A stretch of DNA of 64,000 bases, taken from Mytilinidion resinicola (lineage: Eukaryota > Ascomycota > Dothideomycetes > Mytilinidiales > Mytilinidiaceae). Positions 10,586 through 22,657 of the stretch are shown here, in pieces (positions within the stretch are counted from its first letter, which is position 1; each line of letters starts with the position of its first letter). The stretch is from positions 167,349-231,348 of the forward strand of contig NW_022985466.1 of the NCBI RefSeq assembly GCF_010093595.1. Reading direction: 5' to 3'. The translations under genes and the position numbers were made by a program. The notes under the pieces were generated by a model. That model ran no database searches. It saw only the letters and a program-made list of their open reading frames with translations, and had not been told where the DNA came from.

Positions 10586-11536
10586 ATGGCTGAACCGATC
10601 GGCGTCGCCTCCGGCGCTCTTAGTCCTGCCACTTTTGCTTTCAACTCCAGCATCTCGCTCTACCAAATGGTCAAAAGTTTCCAAAGCAGCAAAAGGGATA
10701 TTCGCGAGCTCCAAGAGGAACTTGAGGCGCTCAAAATTGCTATACAATCTCTCCAAGGGCTCGCTTCCAAAGATGAGGTTCAATTTGAGCCTCTTCGTCT
10801 CCCCTTGCACCGCTGTGGCAAGACTTGCGAGGAATTTGAGAAGGTGATTGCGAACTGCACCAAAAATTCTAGCAACCCGAAAACAAGCTTTCGGGATTGG
10901 GCAAAATTGCAATACATGGGCAAAGATATCGCTGGATCCAAGAACATGCTCGCTGGGTACAAATCTACCATCATCATTGCTATCGGTGATGTCAATCTGT
11001 GTGTATCCGCTACGGCCTCATCGCATATCAGTCAAGCTGACAGCTCCGCCTGTAGACGCACGGCTGTTGTGAGCGCGAACGCAATCCAAGAGTTCAAGGA
11101 AATGCTTGCAAACACGACGACCGACCTCGAAGAACACCACCATGACCTCCAAGAACACCTCCAAAACATCGACGACAAGTTAGATGCACTTGGCGTTCAA
11201 GAATTTAGCAAAAAAGATGAAGAGATCGCCGAGAAAAGACGGATATCTGAGGAGACCGAAAGCGTTAAAGAATGTCTCGCAATATGCAACCATGCAGCGA
11301 AACACATAGACGAAGCACGAACAAATGTGTTTGAGGATGTCTCTGCTGCTGAAGATGCTCATCAAGTTATTGTCTCCACATTTGGCGACCTTATCTCGGC
11401 GAAGCGAGTCACTGCTGGGGTTAGAGCGACACAGTTGCTAGGGCAGATGTCTGATGCTACTCTGCAGCAGCTCGCTCGGAGCCAAGGCTGTGACTTGTCT
11501 AGTCTTTTAGGGACGGTGAAAGATGTGGAAGAATAG
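10586..11536 (+). CDS. Stand-alone Helo-like N-terminal (STAND-type) domain protein
   Basis: Predicted 297-residue protein. Exons 10586-10998 and 11056-11536 flank a 57-bp intron (donor GTGTGT, GCTGAC branch, acceptor TAG). The intron is a multiple of three, so the unspliced frame is also open, but splicing restores the family consensus GDVNLRTAVVSAN. The start MAEPIGVASGALSPATFAFNSS, then LYQMVKSFQ and RELQEELEAL, is the pattern of the Helo_like_N / fungal STAND N-terminal domain (PF17111 type). Many helical heptads follow. In its relatives this domain is fused to NACHT or NB-ARC plus repeats and is thought to act as the membrane-active executioner. Here the protein stops at SLLGTVKDVEE with no nucleotide-binding part downstream. 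Confidence 0.75.
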   Translation: MAEPIGVASGALSPATFAFNSSISLYQMVKSFQSSKRDIRELQEELEALKIAIQSLQGLASKDEVQFEPLRLPLHRCGKTCEEFEKVIANCTKNSSNPKTSFRDWAKLQYMGKDIAGSKNMLAGYKSTIIIAIGDVNLCVSATASSHISQADSSACRRTAVVSANAIQEFKEMLANTTTDLEEHHHDLQEHLQNIDDKLDALGVQEFSKKDEEIAEKRRISEETESVKECLAICNHAAKHIDEARTNVFEDVSAAEDAHQVIVSTFGDLISAKRVTAGVRATQLLGQMSDATLQQLARSQGCDLSSLLGTVKDVEE

Positions 11537-12369
11537 GCCAAAGGAACCCTAAATTATGAGGACTGTTATGGAGTTGGGCATAAGCTGGGTTAAGTTATTT
11601 CCGTCGCGAGTGAGAGTTATCTGCTCAATCACGTACTAGCACGTACTAGAGAAGAGTAACAAATCAAGGGCCACACCCCTTTCATTCCTCTGGACATATC
11701 TAGATCCCGATGTGGACATACCACGTGACCTTTAACCATTTTGATTAGCTCGGAGGAGCTCTCTGGTAGTCCGTGTCCTATAAGACTTCTATTTCATAGA
11801 CATTTGTGAAATTTTTAAGTTTGGTAGATATCGGGCGATGGTTGCACGTGATGTGCAGGGAGTATTCTATACTGAATCTAAACTAGAATAGAACAGATCT
11901 AGTATAGATGTGGCTTGTACGGGTTGTTCCACGGTGTATACATCTGGCTAGATTCCTACACATAAAACCAACATCTATTGTCCTCTGATTTACAGTGACG
12001 TGACAGGATAAAATGACACATTCACAAATGCCAACACGCCTAGGTGGATGCCCGGTCGTTCAATTTTGCACCTTATAGCCAGCCCCTTTCCATCGGACCT
12101 AGCACACAGGCGCCTGATGAGGCCCTTATCCACTGGACGCTTATCTAATTAGAAGACGGTAAACTGATAGTTGAGCGAGACAACCAGAACGCTAGAAGGT
12201 CACGAGGTATATCCGAATAAAGAAACGATGCAGGTATGTCCGAATAACGAGAGGGCTATGTCCGAATAGCGGCGCCTTAAGTCAGATAATAACAACATTA
12301 TCCATGCATGAGTAGAAGTGCCATCTAGCTGGATCATGCTCATGTAACATCCATAGAGCCGCTTTAACC
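11537..12369. other. Intergenic, AT-rich in part
   Basis: No supported gene. A degenerate repeat of TATGTCCGAATAA-like words occurs three times at about 12205, 12232 and 12254 with uneven spacing. The rest is unremarkable. Confidence 0.5.
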
Positions 12370-13209
12370 TTACATCGAGGCCTCACTTCCAGTCTCGTAT
12401 TTGCGCAAATGCGCTTCATAAGCAGGCGGCTCCTCCCCTTCGTCGGCCACTGCTTCGTCAAAATCATCGACTAATCCGACACGCTCCTCCCCACCCAACT
12501 CAATATCCCCGGTCGCACTCTCTGCCAGATTGGACGACCCCATCATCCAAACCGCACCCTTCTTCACCAATCCCCAGATACCCATAAGCGGCACCAGGAT
12601 CGGGGCGAATGGAGGCCAGCCGATACCACTTCCCTTGATGTTATTGGGGTATTGGAGCGTCTTTCCCCGGCGAATGAGCAGGCAGTCGACGAATGCGCGT
12701 ATCCATGCGACTGACGCGATAATGAAGGGGATGATGTTGAGGGGTATTATGGCACCCCAGACGGGTTGCAGAGAGGATTTCAGGACTTCTCTGCACTCGT
12801 AGCGAACGTCCGGAGGTGCTGCCGCTGCGATGCGGAAGCCGAAGGCGACGCAAAGTGGTAAGATGAGGGTTGTTGCGAGGATAAGGCGGTTTGCGCGGAT
12901 GGTTGGCGACGGATTTGAGTTGCACCATCGCAAGTTTTTGCCTTTTGCCGTAGCGTTGGTTACAGTACTTTCCTCGTTGGACAGAGATGCATCGGATGCA
13001 GTGGATTCTGACCTTGCCAGCTCATCTTGTGAAGATCGCGTCTTTCCCTTTTTCTTTGATGTCGGATTTACATCTGAGTGTACAGCGGCTTCGATAGAGA
13101 GGGTTAGAACGATGATGGTAACTGTCAAAGCGACTATTTTGGGAGTAGGGCCACCGGCCGAGATGTCGAAGTAATCAAACTTGCAATCAAAGCTATTCTG
13201 GGACTGCAT
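12370..13209 (-). CDS. Predicted four-helix membrane protein, function unknown
   Basis: A 279-residue intronless ORF starting at the ATG at 13209. Four hydrophobic stretches are visible (PKIVALTVTIIVLTLSI; LILATTLILPLCVAFGF; GAIIPLNIIPFIIASVAWI; FAPILVPLMGIWGLV). The first loop is Ser/Thr- and charge-rich (SSQDELARSESTASDAS), and the acidic C-terminal tail ends with a PPAYEA motif, a possible PPxY ligand for WW domains of Rsp5-type ubiquitin ligases (inference). I do not recognise the family. The codon pattern and length make it a credible gene. Confidence 0.65.
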   Translation of the reverse strand: MQSQNSFDCKFDYFDISAGGPTPKIVALTVTIIVLTLSIEAAVHSDVNPTSKKKGKTRSSQDELARSESTASDASLSNEESTVTNATAKGKNLRWCNSNPSPTIRANRLILATTLILPLCVAFGFRIAAAAPPDVRYECREVLKSSLQPVWGAIIPLNIIPFIIASVAWIRAFVDCLLIRRGKTLQYPNNIKGSGIGWPPFAPILVPLMGIWGLVKKGAVWMMGSSNLAESATGDIELGGEERVGLVDDFDEAVADEGEEPPAYEAHLRKYETGSEASM

Positions 13210-13540
13210 TTTTCAAGACGTGAGCTTTTTGGAGCGAGTAGATGGAATGGCGAGAGAACGGCGGGGTCAGAGGATCGTATATATTGATGTGGCTGTGCAT
13301 CCGGTCGTGTTCTGTGACCGGAAAGCGAATCCTTCGGCTGACTAAAAGGACGAGGCTAAGCGGTGTTTAAGGCTCGCATAACTAGGTAAGGATCTTGAAG
13401 GCTGTGAAGCCTGGATATCATGCTAGATGTTACTACGACTGTGAAGAAGTAGTAGGATAGGAAAACCTAGGTAGAGGGTAGTGGGATTTGTTTAGCTAGA
13501 ATAACCTTATTATATGATACACGTTAGATGAAAGTAAACA
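13210..13540. other. Intergenic, no feature recognised
   Basis: Separates the 5' end of the membrane-protein gene and the 3' end of the patatin NLR. No coding or repeat signal is seen. Confidence 0.4.
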
Positions 13541-16500
13541 TCAATCTATCGAGTCTTGCCGCAGGCATTGCGTCGAGCCCAGATGTTGCACGCCGAAAAG
13601 CTCCGCCTTGGGAAGTCTGGAGGCACCAGGCCAGACTGTACCCATTACACCCCTCCTCGGCAGTGATATCTCAAAATCCACCTCTTCGTTCTCGTCGGAA
13701 CCTTCTTCCAGTATTGGGGATGATCCATCTGGCGAAGCATATAGAACGTCGAGATCGGTTTCCGATAGAGTGCGTCGTATTGTGAATATCCTTGGCCTTC
13801 GGCGGTTGTGTGGATCGTGCTGACCCCCAACATAACTTACCCTTTTCTGCCTATCGAGGCTTCCGTTGGACTGCGATGCGAGTGACTCCGTAGAGGCTGC
13901 TGCAAGACTTCCTGAGGGACTGTCGAATAATTGGGGCTCCTCTTCATGGTCTAGTAATAGATATTTCGGTGCTCTTGATGATGCGAAGGTAGATGAACGT
14001 CGTAAAGGTTTGTAATAATCCGATGACGCTCGTCTGGTAAGGAGGTTTGCGTGAGGAGGTCTTTTCTCTTCCCAGTCTTCCTCCACATCTGGCACACTAG
14101 TCGTTTCACCATTTTCTGCATGTTCAAGCCCTCTGAAAAAAGTATTGGCTAACATCGCGTCGAAGTCGGGATGCCAAGTACGCTGCCGCTGAGGAGTGAA
14201 AATGTCGTGCTGGCGACGCCGACAGCAAGTCGCTTCGCTGAAATCGGGCGTACTTGGCCAGGAGAATCTCCGTTCCAAGCGACCATAGTCCTGACAATGC
14301 GTTTCGTATTCTGTCGCGTATCCATCTTCGAGATATGTGTCAAAGGCGGCTTCAAGTGCGTCATTGACATTATCCCACATATCGCCTCGTGCAAGCAACG
14401 CTCGGATAGAGCGTTCATCTTCGCTGCAAACTGCATGATATAGTGCCGCACGGCCTCCTGCATCGCGAACCGTATAATCAGCACCGCATTCCAACAATAG
14501 TTCAACCAGTGATCCATCACCCCTCTTCGCTGCAATGATCAATGGCGTCCTGCCTATGCAATCCGTGGCATCAATGTCCGAGTTGTGTTCGAGTAAAGCG
14601 ACAGCACACTTTTGGCTACGGTGAGAAGCAGCAAAATGGAGTGCAGTTAAGTGGTCCTCGTCATGCTCGTTTACGAGTAGTGGCTGATGATGTAGAAGCA
14701 ACCGAACAGTTTCATCCCCATCTTTGATAACAACGTTCGAGAGGACGGAGGTAAGTGGATTGTGTGGTACGGGATTCGAAACATTCGAAAAGGATGCTCT
14801 GGGAAGTAGTTCATCGGCAACAGGGAGATTGCCCTCTAGTATGGCTTTGATGCATTGGCCTCTGACATCCCCTTCCGTGCAGAGTTTCGACTCAAATAGC
14901 ATGCGTAGAACGGTGAAGAGCTTACGCTCGCAGCCTACAACGAAGATTTGCGCGATCACTTGCTGAAATTTTTCCTCCCAGTCTTCTACCTCCTCAGCCA
15001 CGATAGGAGCTGACAAAGCAAGTTGTGTATTGGAATCCGAATGCCTGGGCCCGAACCGGATATCTTGAGTGATGCTTTGTAGCTCCCCGGTTTGCCCGTC
15101 GATTGAATATATGGATTCCCCGGACTCGGAGCTAGAAGCAGAATGAACCGGCCCTCGGAAAGGCCGATAAGAACCACTCAAGTCATCTCCTGGGAATTCT
15201 GCATTCAGACGTGAGGATGAACTAGAGCTCAAACTTTGAGTGCTTTGGGGGATGCGGTAAAAACCCTCCCGTCTCGTCGGTATTTCATATGGAGTTTCCG
15301 CGCCGGGAGTGAAAGGAACCATTTGCATGTGAGCAGCAGCTTCCTCGTCCGTTCTAGCTGCCGTTGTAGATGGGGATGTCGCGTAGTTTGTTGGTGATAA
15401 TATGCGTCGATAAAGTCCTTCGGATGGATGTGGAGGTAAATCATCAGGGCTTGATATACCAACGGGATCATTGTTTTGTCTTTGAGCTGCTACCGGTTGT
15501 GGAGAAGTTGGTCTACTCCAGATATCTATGAATGATGACCCACGTCGCGTATCACGCTCATCGGATGAAGGTTCAGAATAGCTCGTCTTAGACCTGGGAG
15601 GGGGAGATTCAATATATCGAGAGACAGAATCATCATTTGCCATCGAACGTGGGTCAGTCGCGCGTTTCCTCGAAGCTTTAAAGCGTCGGGAGGCACTGCG
15701 AAGCTCCAGATTTTCACTGATCAGGGCGGTCTCACGACCAATGTCTGACAGTGACCGCACCGGGACCTTGAGAACAGATGACTGCGAACGTCGTTTGACG
15801 AAACAATCCATCATACCCTGGATATGCCTGTGTCGGCTCTTGAAGAGATCATTGTCTGGGGTTTTGCAATCAGTGGCTGCAAATATGTATGCCAAAAGGG
15901 GCCTCTCCTGGAGGTGTTTCGCTACGCCTTCAATCGCTGACTTCGGGTACGCTTCCAAAGAGCTCGGATTCCCCGACAAACGTTTCGGAACATGCGAACC
16001 CACTTCCATAACTTCGGAACCCGAAACTTCCGAGTCCATATCAAGGAACTCCGTGTCAAGGGCATGCTCTAGCATATGAAGCGAAGAGCGAAAATAGGTG
16101 GAAATGCCGACGGAGAGGTATGAGTTGCACTGCTCATCGATGAGTTTTAGCGGCCCCGCCTTGTCTCCATCGTTGAGAAGAAACTCCTTCACTGTTTGAT
16201 GTGTGACTTGAACGGTACATTCTGCTCTTGTCCACCACGGTGATACTCCAGGTCTTAGGTTGATCGATGCAGAAGCTGGTTTCACGACTTCAAGAAGGCA
16301 GCCGCAAGTGTCGACAATTTCTCGCTCAACCGGTGCCCAGTTCTCGACTTGGAATAACCGCAGCCTTCTATCATCAAGGTGCTTCTGAAGCTGGTCAAGA
16401 GATGATGACTCCTTCCAGCCGTCGAGCGCAAGTGCGTCTCTGAACTCATCAAGTGCTAAGGGACGTCGAGCGAAACAAACCCAGGCGAGCATATTGTGAG

Positions 16501-19500
16501 CTTTACAGAGCTCCGCGTCTGTCAGTCTCTTCTGAAGTCGCTTGACTAATTCTTCATAAAGTTCATCGAGGCCTTTGGGTAATGAGTCTAGCACCTCTTC
16601 TAGCTCGCCGCGTGTGTAGACGCCTTTTCTATCAAACTGCGATTGTAATTCTCCTAGGACGGTGACAACCCATTGAATTGTGCCATCTGCCTTCTCTAGA
16701 ATACGGGTATGTAGATGTTCGAGCGTGGCGTCTGCGTCATTCTGCTGGGTCTGAATGTACTGCTCAACGCCTGGATACCCTCCACAATCCCTTTCAATCC
16801 ATTCTGTGATCGACTGCTTCATCTTTGCAAGACCATCTTCGACCAGTTTCTCGATGGCTGGTAGATTGTGATCTTCAACTGTTACGCTCGCCATAGCTCC
16901 CAACGCTCGTGAGATATTAGTAGTTGGGCGGCTGAGCACCAGAACCTTCAACCACGAGCCGTCTGTTTGCTTAAGTGCCAAGTCTGCAAGCCATGGAAGT
17001 ATCTGTGTCTTCTTCGATCCAGGAGGTCCTATTTGAGAGCAATCGGCCTCATCAGACTCGTCGAAGCCATCCAGAATGCAACATAAACTTGGTCTTTCGG
17101 AGGAACAATCTTGAATAATGGCTTCAAAGACATGCATGAGATCTTCCAGTGTCCATTTTTTGTCGGTTGCCAGTAGGTTTCGATATATGGGCTTGAAATG
17201 TACATAAAGCGAGTGGTCTTGTCGTAGCATCTGATACAAGACAGATCGCAGCATGTAATGATGTCGGGTTGCTCGTTCTCCCATCCGTGCACTGTAGAAG
17301 AAGTTTACAGCGATAGTTGAATCCGGTTCGTCGTTTGCTTTCGTAGGGTTGATGGACGATTGGTGTTCCTTGGGTCTAGCCAGCCTATCCGTAATCATTC
17401 TTGCAATAGTACTCTTTCCACTGCCTGGCTTTCCTTTGATCCACAGTACTCCGGATTTCTCCTTCCATCGGATAAATGCAGGGTGAGCCCAGACCCAATC
17501 ATCGGTGTCTCTAAATGGCGTGTCGACAATACTTCGACGGTCATCCCATTCCTGGAAATGCAAGGACTGTTCGCAGTCTTGATAATAGATAAGCATATCA
17601 ACACTCTTCAAATAATCAAAAAGCACTCACGCGTTGCCTCCACCTCTGGGCTAATCGTCGGTAATCCTCCAAGCTTCTCATATAAACTTTTCTCGTCGCG
17701 CCCAACAAAAAGGATATGGTCTGCTTCGTCGTCAAATTTAGAGCGGAGGAGGTCAAGCATATGCTGCCACGCTGCCCATTTCATGCAATTTATCTTGTCG
17801 ATAATAGTGACAGACCCTTGTGGGTCAACGGGCACCGCCCATCTTAATGCATCGACTATGAAAGCGCAATCCGGTGGGTCGACTCCATCAACGGTTTCAT
17901 TGAAAAGACGATTGAAACTCCGCCCAACCGGCTGGCGAAGTGTTTTGAAGTATTCCGATAATCTCTCAAGACTGTGGGGATGTATGTGTATGTTTTGGTA
18001 GATGAGGGATTGGAGGGCCCTTACTTCGGACAACAATGCGCTGGATGCGTCGTACTGGGAACAGTCCAGATATACGGTTTTCGATAGCACCGGGTGTAGG
18101 GGAAGCTTCTTGGAGATAACATCAGATATCAAGGCGCTCATTTTCACAGCATCGGAATCGATGTAGCAGAGTGTTCCCCGTACAGACGCGATCCACCGTC
18201 GGTATTCCGGCATGTTTACGAACCACATAAAGGACTCATGAGCTACTTCATCAAGATTGGTGCCATATTCCTTGAACCGGCCGATTGCGGAGGTGTGTTC
18301 CTGGGCTGCCCGTTCGATAATCCCAGGCAGGGCTTTGTACCCTGCATCACAGCCAATCAGTGAGTGAGCGGGCGATTTAACGGGGGAAAATTAGGCCGTA
18401 GACTATATTGAGGTGACTAAGTAAGATCTATCATACATTCTCGGAACCTCAGGTTCTTTGCGCAGTTCTCCAGATTCTTCTTGGGTTCCTCCGACGACAA
18501 ATACCGCCTAGTGGCCGTCACTATCTCCGGTCGCTTGGCAGCTTCCTCCAAGCCGATGTCTCCGAGGCCGGAGAGAACGTTAAACCTGAAATATCGTTCT
18601 TCGGAGTGAAGACGCGTGTATCGTCGTAAGAATGCTTCTGCTGTCGTCTCTGTTTCGGTGGCCATGGCTTTGAGGGTCTCGCCGATTTCCAAAAGGCTGC
18701 CCCCAAAAGCCCTCACTGAAGGCACACCTGTACCAATCGAAACCACGCATTGTACATCATCTTCCAGAGGGGAGTCTGACTGCCATATATCTCGTGCTTC
18801 ATCCCATACCACATTGACAGGGTTGTTGGCCCCTGTGGCACCATCCAGAAACTTTTCGTTATCCGGTCCAACCTGGATTGGCTCGAAGAAGGTCGATGCC
18901 GCTGAAGTCGCTCTGGCAGCTTCCCATATTTTGACCGAATCGAGGAGATCGCGTGGCCACCTATCGGACTCATAGGTCGTTAGGATCGAGGTCCGATCGG
19001 GCATTGATGCGCTCGTAGCTGTAACGAAGCTTTGCGCCTGTTAGCGTAACCTTTTCACATGCGACGGGACAAGATGCAGTATGGACAGATATTGACCTAC
19101 GTTTTGCATTTGGACTGTTTGTCCCTGAGTAGCGTATCTTCGAGCTCCTTGTCGCTCTTGGCATCGTTGCCAGGATCTCGTCTTAACTCTCTCACGATGA
19201 TACGCTTGATACCCCGTTCTAATGCTGCAGAATCAAACCGAGCTTTGAGGTTCCAGTTCCACGGCGCTCGGAACGCGGGGGCAGCTTGGTAGTTTTTGAG
19301 CTGGAATGCCTCGTCGGACAGCTCGCGGTATGCTTGGCGACAATCTTCGATGCTCATTTGGAGACGTCCGAGCATTATCGCGATCAGGCTGCGGTCGCGT
19401 CAATGCTGTTCTCAATGATCCGTTCCTTGCCGTCGACTTACCCGCCCGTACTTGTGCCTCCTATCAAATCAAAATACTCGCTTGGTTTCGGTGGATTCTG

Positions 19501-19647
19501 CGGGTCAACTTTGCGCATCAGCTCCTCGAGGATGCAGAGCGACGACAACCCACGAACACCACCGCCGTCCAGCGACAGTAAGCATAGTTCTTTGCCATGC
19601 TGAGGGCGTGCCGGGCCGCCCTGCGCCTGCGTCGCCATCTGCTGCAT
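13541..19647 (-). CDS. Patatin - degenerate NACHT - NACHT - ankyrin NLR protein
   Basis: A five-exon model of 1944 residues that is a multiple of three: 19442-19647, 19101-19388, 18437-19029, 17631-18341, 13541-17577. Residues 1 to about 360 are a patatin-like phospholipase: glycine-rich DGGGVRG, nucleophile elbow GTSTGG (split by the first intron) and the Asp motif DGATGANNP, so the Ser-Asp dyad is present. About 200 residues follow that look like a worn NACHT: GTLCYIDSDAVKMSALI aligns with a P-loop but lacks its glycines, and VTIIDKINC sits where Walker B should be. A second, intact NACHT has GKPGSGKSTIARMI and CCILDGFDESDE. A winged-helix-like region, a long Ser-rich linker and about four ankyrin repeats (TALHFAASHRSQKCAVALLE; TPLIIAAKRGDGSLVELLLE; AALYHAVCSED) follow, then a disordered tail. 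Patatin NLRs are known fungal immune-like proteins. Introns 2 and 4 keep frame only with AAG acceptors. Confidence 0.8.
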
Positions 19648-20712
19648 GCCTCACTTGCGACCGGTGTTGTTTGGGGAGACAGGTACGAAAGGCTCAAAGC
19701 TGAGACAGGATGGAACGATAGTAGGGCAGGTGCGGGGATTCAGCCATGCTTTTAAGCTTGGGCTGCCCATGCAACAAGCAAGGCTGAGCGGCTGGAAAGG
19801 CGCACTAATTAGCGCGTTGAGTTTTGTTCGTTCAGCTCATGCACCATGCTACCTGGTACACCAATGATGAAGCCTTGCTGCCTGCTATTAGATCGATTTT
19901 CTAGATGTCCTCGTAGGAGCTGAGCAACTCGACAGGCAACCTTGCATACTGACGATATCTCAAACCTTAGCAAAAGAAACGCGAAATGAAGAGGGAAACC
20001 GCTACTACTGAAATGAGAGATGGGGAGCAACGAGTGAGAGGCCCCGCATTTTCGGCCCCCACGCCATCAACCCAAAGATAAGTGATAGCTTAGTTAGTAC
20101 TAAGCCTCCAAGTTTGTATCTATTGGCAATAATAGGGCAAGGACTGAGAAGTAAAGTCCTATCCAGCGCTTCTCCGCAAGATTCTAGTCCTTGCACGCAT
20201 TGTATGAAAACGCATAGTGAAAGAAGGACCTCTTTCCAGAGGGCAAACGTGTGACGTGAAATTGAAGAACACTATCTATCGGAGGAAGAAGTTCGATCGG
20301 TCGGATCAGTTGATCATCACGATCTGGGGCCGAGGCCTTGTAGAACGCTGAAGATGCCACACTTGAGATGCCTGATGAAATTCGTGAATGTCTGAGATCT
20401 CAGCAATCCCTATAAGAGCGAGAGCTCAGCTGCACAGAGGTCGATATGGTGATGACATTGCGCAGCACAAGCTTCGATTCCTGGGCTTGTGATTTGAGTG
20501 GAGTAGTGGAACGAAGATTGATGCCCGCGGCTGAGAGGAGAGCCGAAAGAGGTCGAGATACCTAGCGTCCTGAGTTGTACGCATATCACGTGCTCAGCTC
20601 ATCCGCGCCAAGCCATCTCAAACGGCATCTCAAATTATCACAACTTCAGCACCTCCGCGTCGCCGCATCACCACCGCATCTACCTCCATCCAGCGTCAGC
20701 ATTGTCGCGACA
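19648..20712. other. Intergenic between divergent genes
   Basis: Lies between the 5' ends of the patatin NLR (minus) and bL33m (plus), and so must hold both promoters. No gene is supported. Confidence 0.45.
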
Positions 20713-21229
20713 ATGGCGAAGAAAGGTACGCTCCTAGTCTCTTCATCTGTTGCAGTTCCTCGCGCGGCACGACTGTCGATCCTGGGGACCGCCTCATTCC
20801 GTCGCCCATCCGTCCTGTAACGCAGCGAAGCAATTGCGACGTCCTACGATGGAATGGCTTAAGGAAAGAGCTAGGAGAAGTCAATGTATGAATGCTAACA
20901 TTCTTGACAGCCAAATCCCGCACCGTAATGGTGCGCCTCCTCTCAATGGCAATGACGGGATATTTCCGATCCATGATGCGGCCGCGACAACATCGACCTC
21001 TCAGTATGCTCAAGTACGATCCGATTGGTACGTCTACACCCTAAACAGCGACCCGCACAATGAACACCCGGCGATTGACGTAGTTGGGAGAGCTTGATAT
21101 TGGAGAATCGAGATTGGGATTGGGATTTGGATTGAACCAGATGGGATGATTGGTTTTAGGGCAGAGCTAACATTGTCGGCAGTGCGGAAGAAGGTTCTGT
21201 TTCTTGAGCAGAAGAGGGGTGGAAAATAG
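20713..21229 (+). CDS. Mitochondrial 54S ribosomal protein bL33m
   Basis: A 58-residue protein of the large mitoribosomal subunit, hidden by two introns. Exons are 20713-20725, 20911-21027 and 21183-21229 (177 nt including stop). Both introns have GTACG donors, GCTAAC branch sites and CAG acceptors. The spliced product begins [18 protein letters not shown], continues TGYF and [15 protein letters not shown], and ends [11 protein letters not shown]; this is the bL33 pattern with the conserved KYDPxxRKKVLF end. The first exon codes for only four residues plus one base. It is a housekeeping gene (yeast counterpart MRPL39). It is flanked by accessory genes. Confidence 0.9.
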
Positions 21230-22657
21230 TTGCGACTGGAGTCTTGAATACGACGATCGAATACTCTCCGTTCTCGCCCTAGACAACTAAATCGACTTTG
21301 TGCATAGTATACTGGCTTTCGAAGGAGGAGACCCTGGCGAGATGGATACATGATAACATGTTGGACTAGACCGTACGGATGATGGGTCATACACAGGCCT
21401 TATCGGGGATATTTTAAGAGGCGGCTGAGCGGGCATTGGCGATGAATCTTCGTGGAATATCGATACTATGTACGATACTAAGGCCGAAATCTGGAAGCTT
21501 CGGAAGGGGAATGTATCATACAGCATGGGCGGCGTTCTAAAGGCCTGTATATTGGATCCAGAATCGGTTTTTCCGCGTCGAAAGCGATTTGTACATCGAT
21601 TCGCATGAACTGCGATCCCCTCCCGAGATGATTCCACTTGCAGACCAGCTTTCTCACTCGATTCAGCGCTGCACATCCAAGGAGTAGCCATAAATGCTCT
21701 CAAATGGCGTCTCGATTTGAGATGAATGGCTTTGTTTTGATGCCAGCTAATCATATTACTTGAAACGAGGCGGATCACGCTAACTCGACTGGGGTAGGTG
21801 ATTATGGAAACATCTCACGGCATGCGTCGACCACCAGTCCTAGCTCTACGAATCATCCGCAGCATTCTAGTCTCTTTTGCAATTCTAGTTGGCATGATTT
21901 CATCCAGCTGAGCTCCATTTGCTCGAGTTTGAGGAGCTTGGGGTCGAGACGGGTATCGGATCTACTCTCCAAAGATAGGTTCCCCGGCCATGGTGTAATC
22001 TAGGCCAATGACAGCAATGGCACTTACATTCGCATCCAGCCTGCGTTCTAGGACAACTGTACTATTAGTAGCGCTGTGTAGGTACTGGGCATAGCTGTCA
22101 TCCTACTTCAACATTGCTCCGAACGTAACGCTCCCTTATCAACTTGCTAACGCTTGGAACGGCGATCTTCCGCCATAGGCTAGCTGGATTCCGAACCAAG
22201 CTGTCTTGAGCGGTTTTAACCTCTTGCTATCTGTCATTTCCCACCAGTATTTACCCGCTGTTGAGGAATCAATAGGCCCATGTGCAGGGCTGAGCACAGG
22301 GCTGAGCTGTGACCCCTGATTCGCCTAGTCAAATTGGGTTAGCGTTCCGAGTATGCAACCTTTCGCCCATCTTCGACCACTGGTGGACGACATGATGCGG
22401 AGATTTGATGAGGGGGAGCGCTATGTTTAGAGTTCAGCTGTCAGCTCTGCTTCAGTCGGGAATTTGAGATCAAGGAATTGGAATTGACTGTGAACTGGGC
22501 TGAGCGGAGGGATGGTGAGTATATATGTCGGTCAATCTTCACCAATTTCCTTCTTCATCAGACTCAAACATCCTCAGTCTTCCAAGCCAGCGTCCCTTAT
22601 CAACTATTCCACAGGAAGCCATCACCAACTCAACCTCTCCCCTTAACCTATCCCAAG
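21230..22657. other. Intergenic, no supported gene
   Basis: About 1.4 kb with only short shadow frames. The right end holds the promoter and 5' leader of the DUF1223 gene. In-frame codons extend upstream of its ATG to 22478 but lack homology. Confidence 0.45.

Noticed and set aside
8200..12110. Similar word AGCCCCTTTC..CGG.CCTAGC near 8213 and near 12080
   Set aside because: About 27 bp with several mismatches and no inverted-repeat or target-site context at the second place. It could be chance or a very old fragment.
12205..12270. Three TATGTCCGAATA-like words as a regulatory array
   Set aside because: Spacing is uneven and the words are degenerate; there is no known factor to link.
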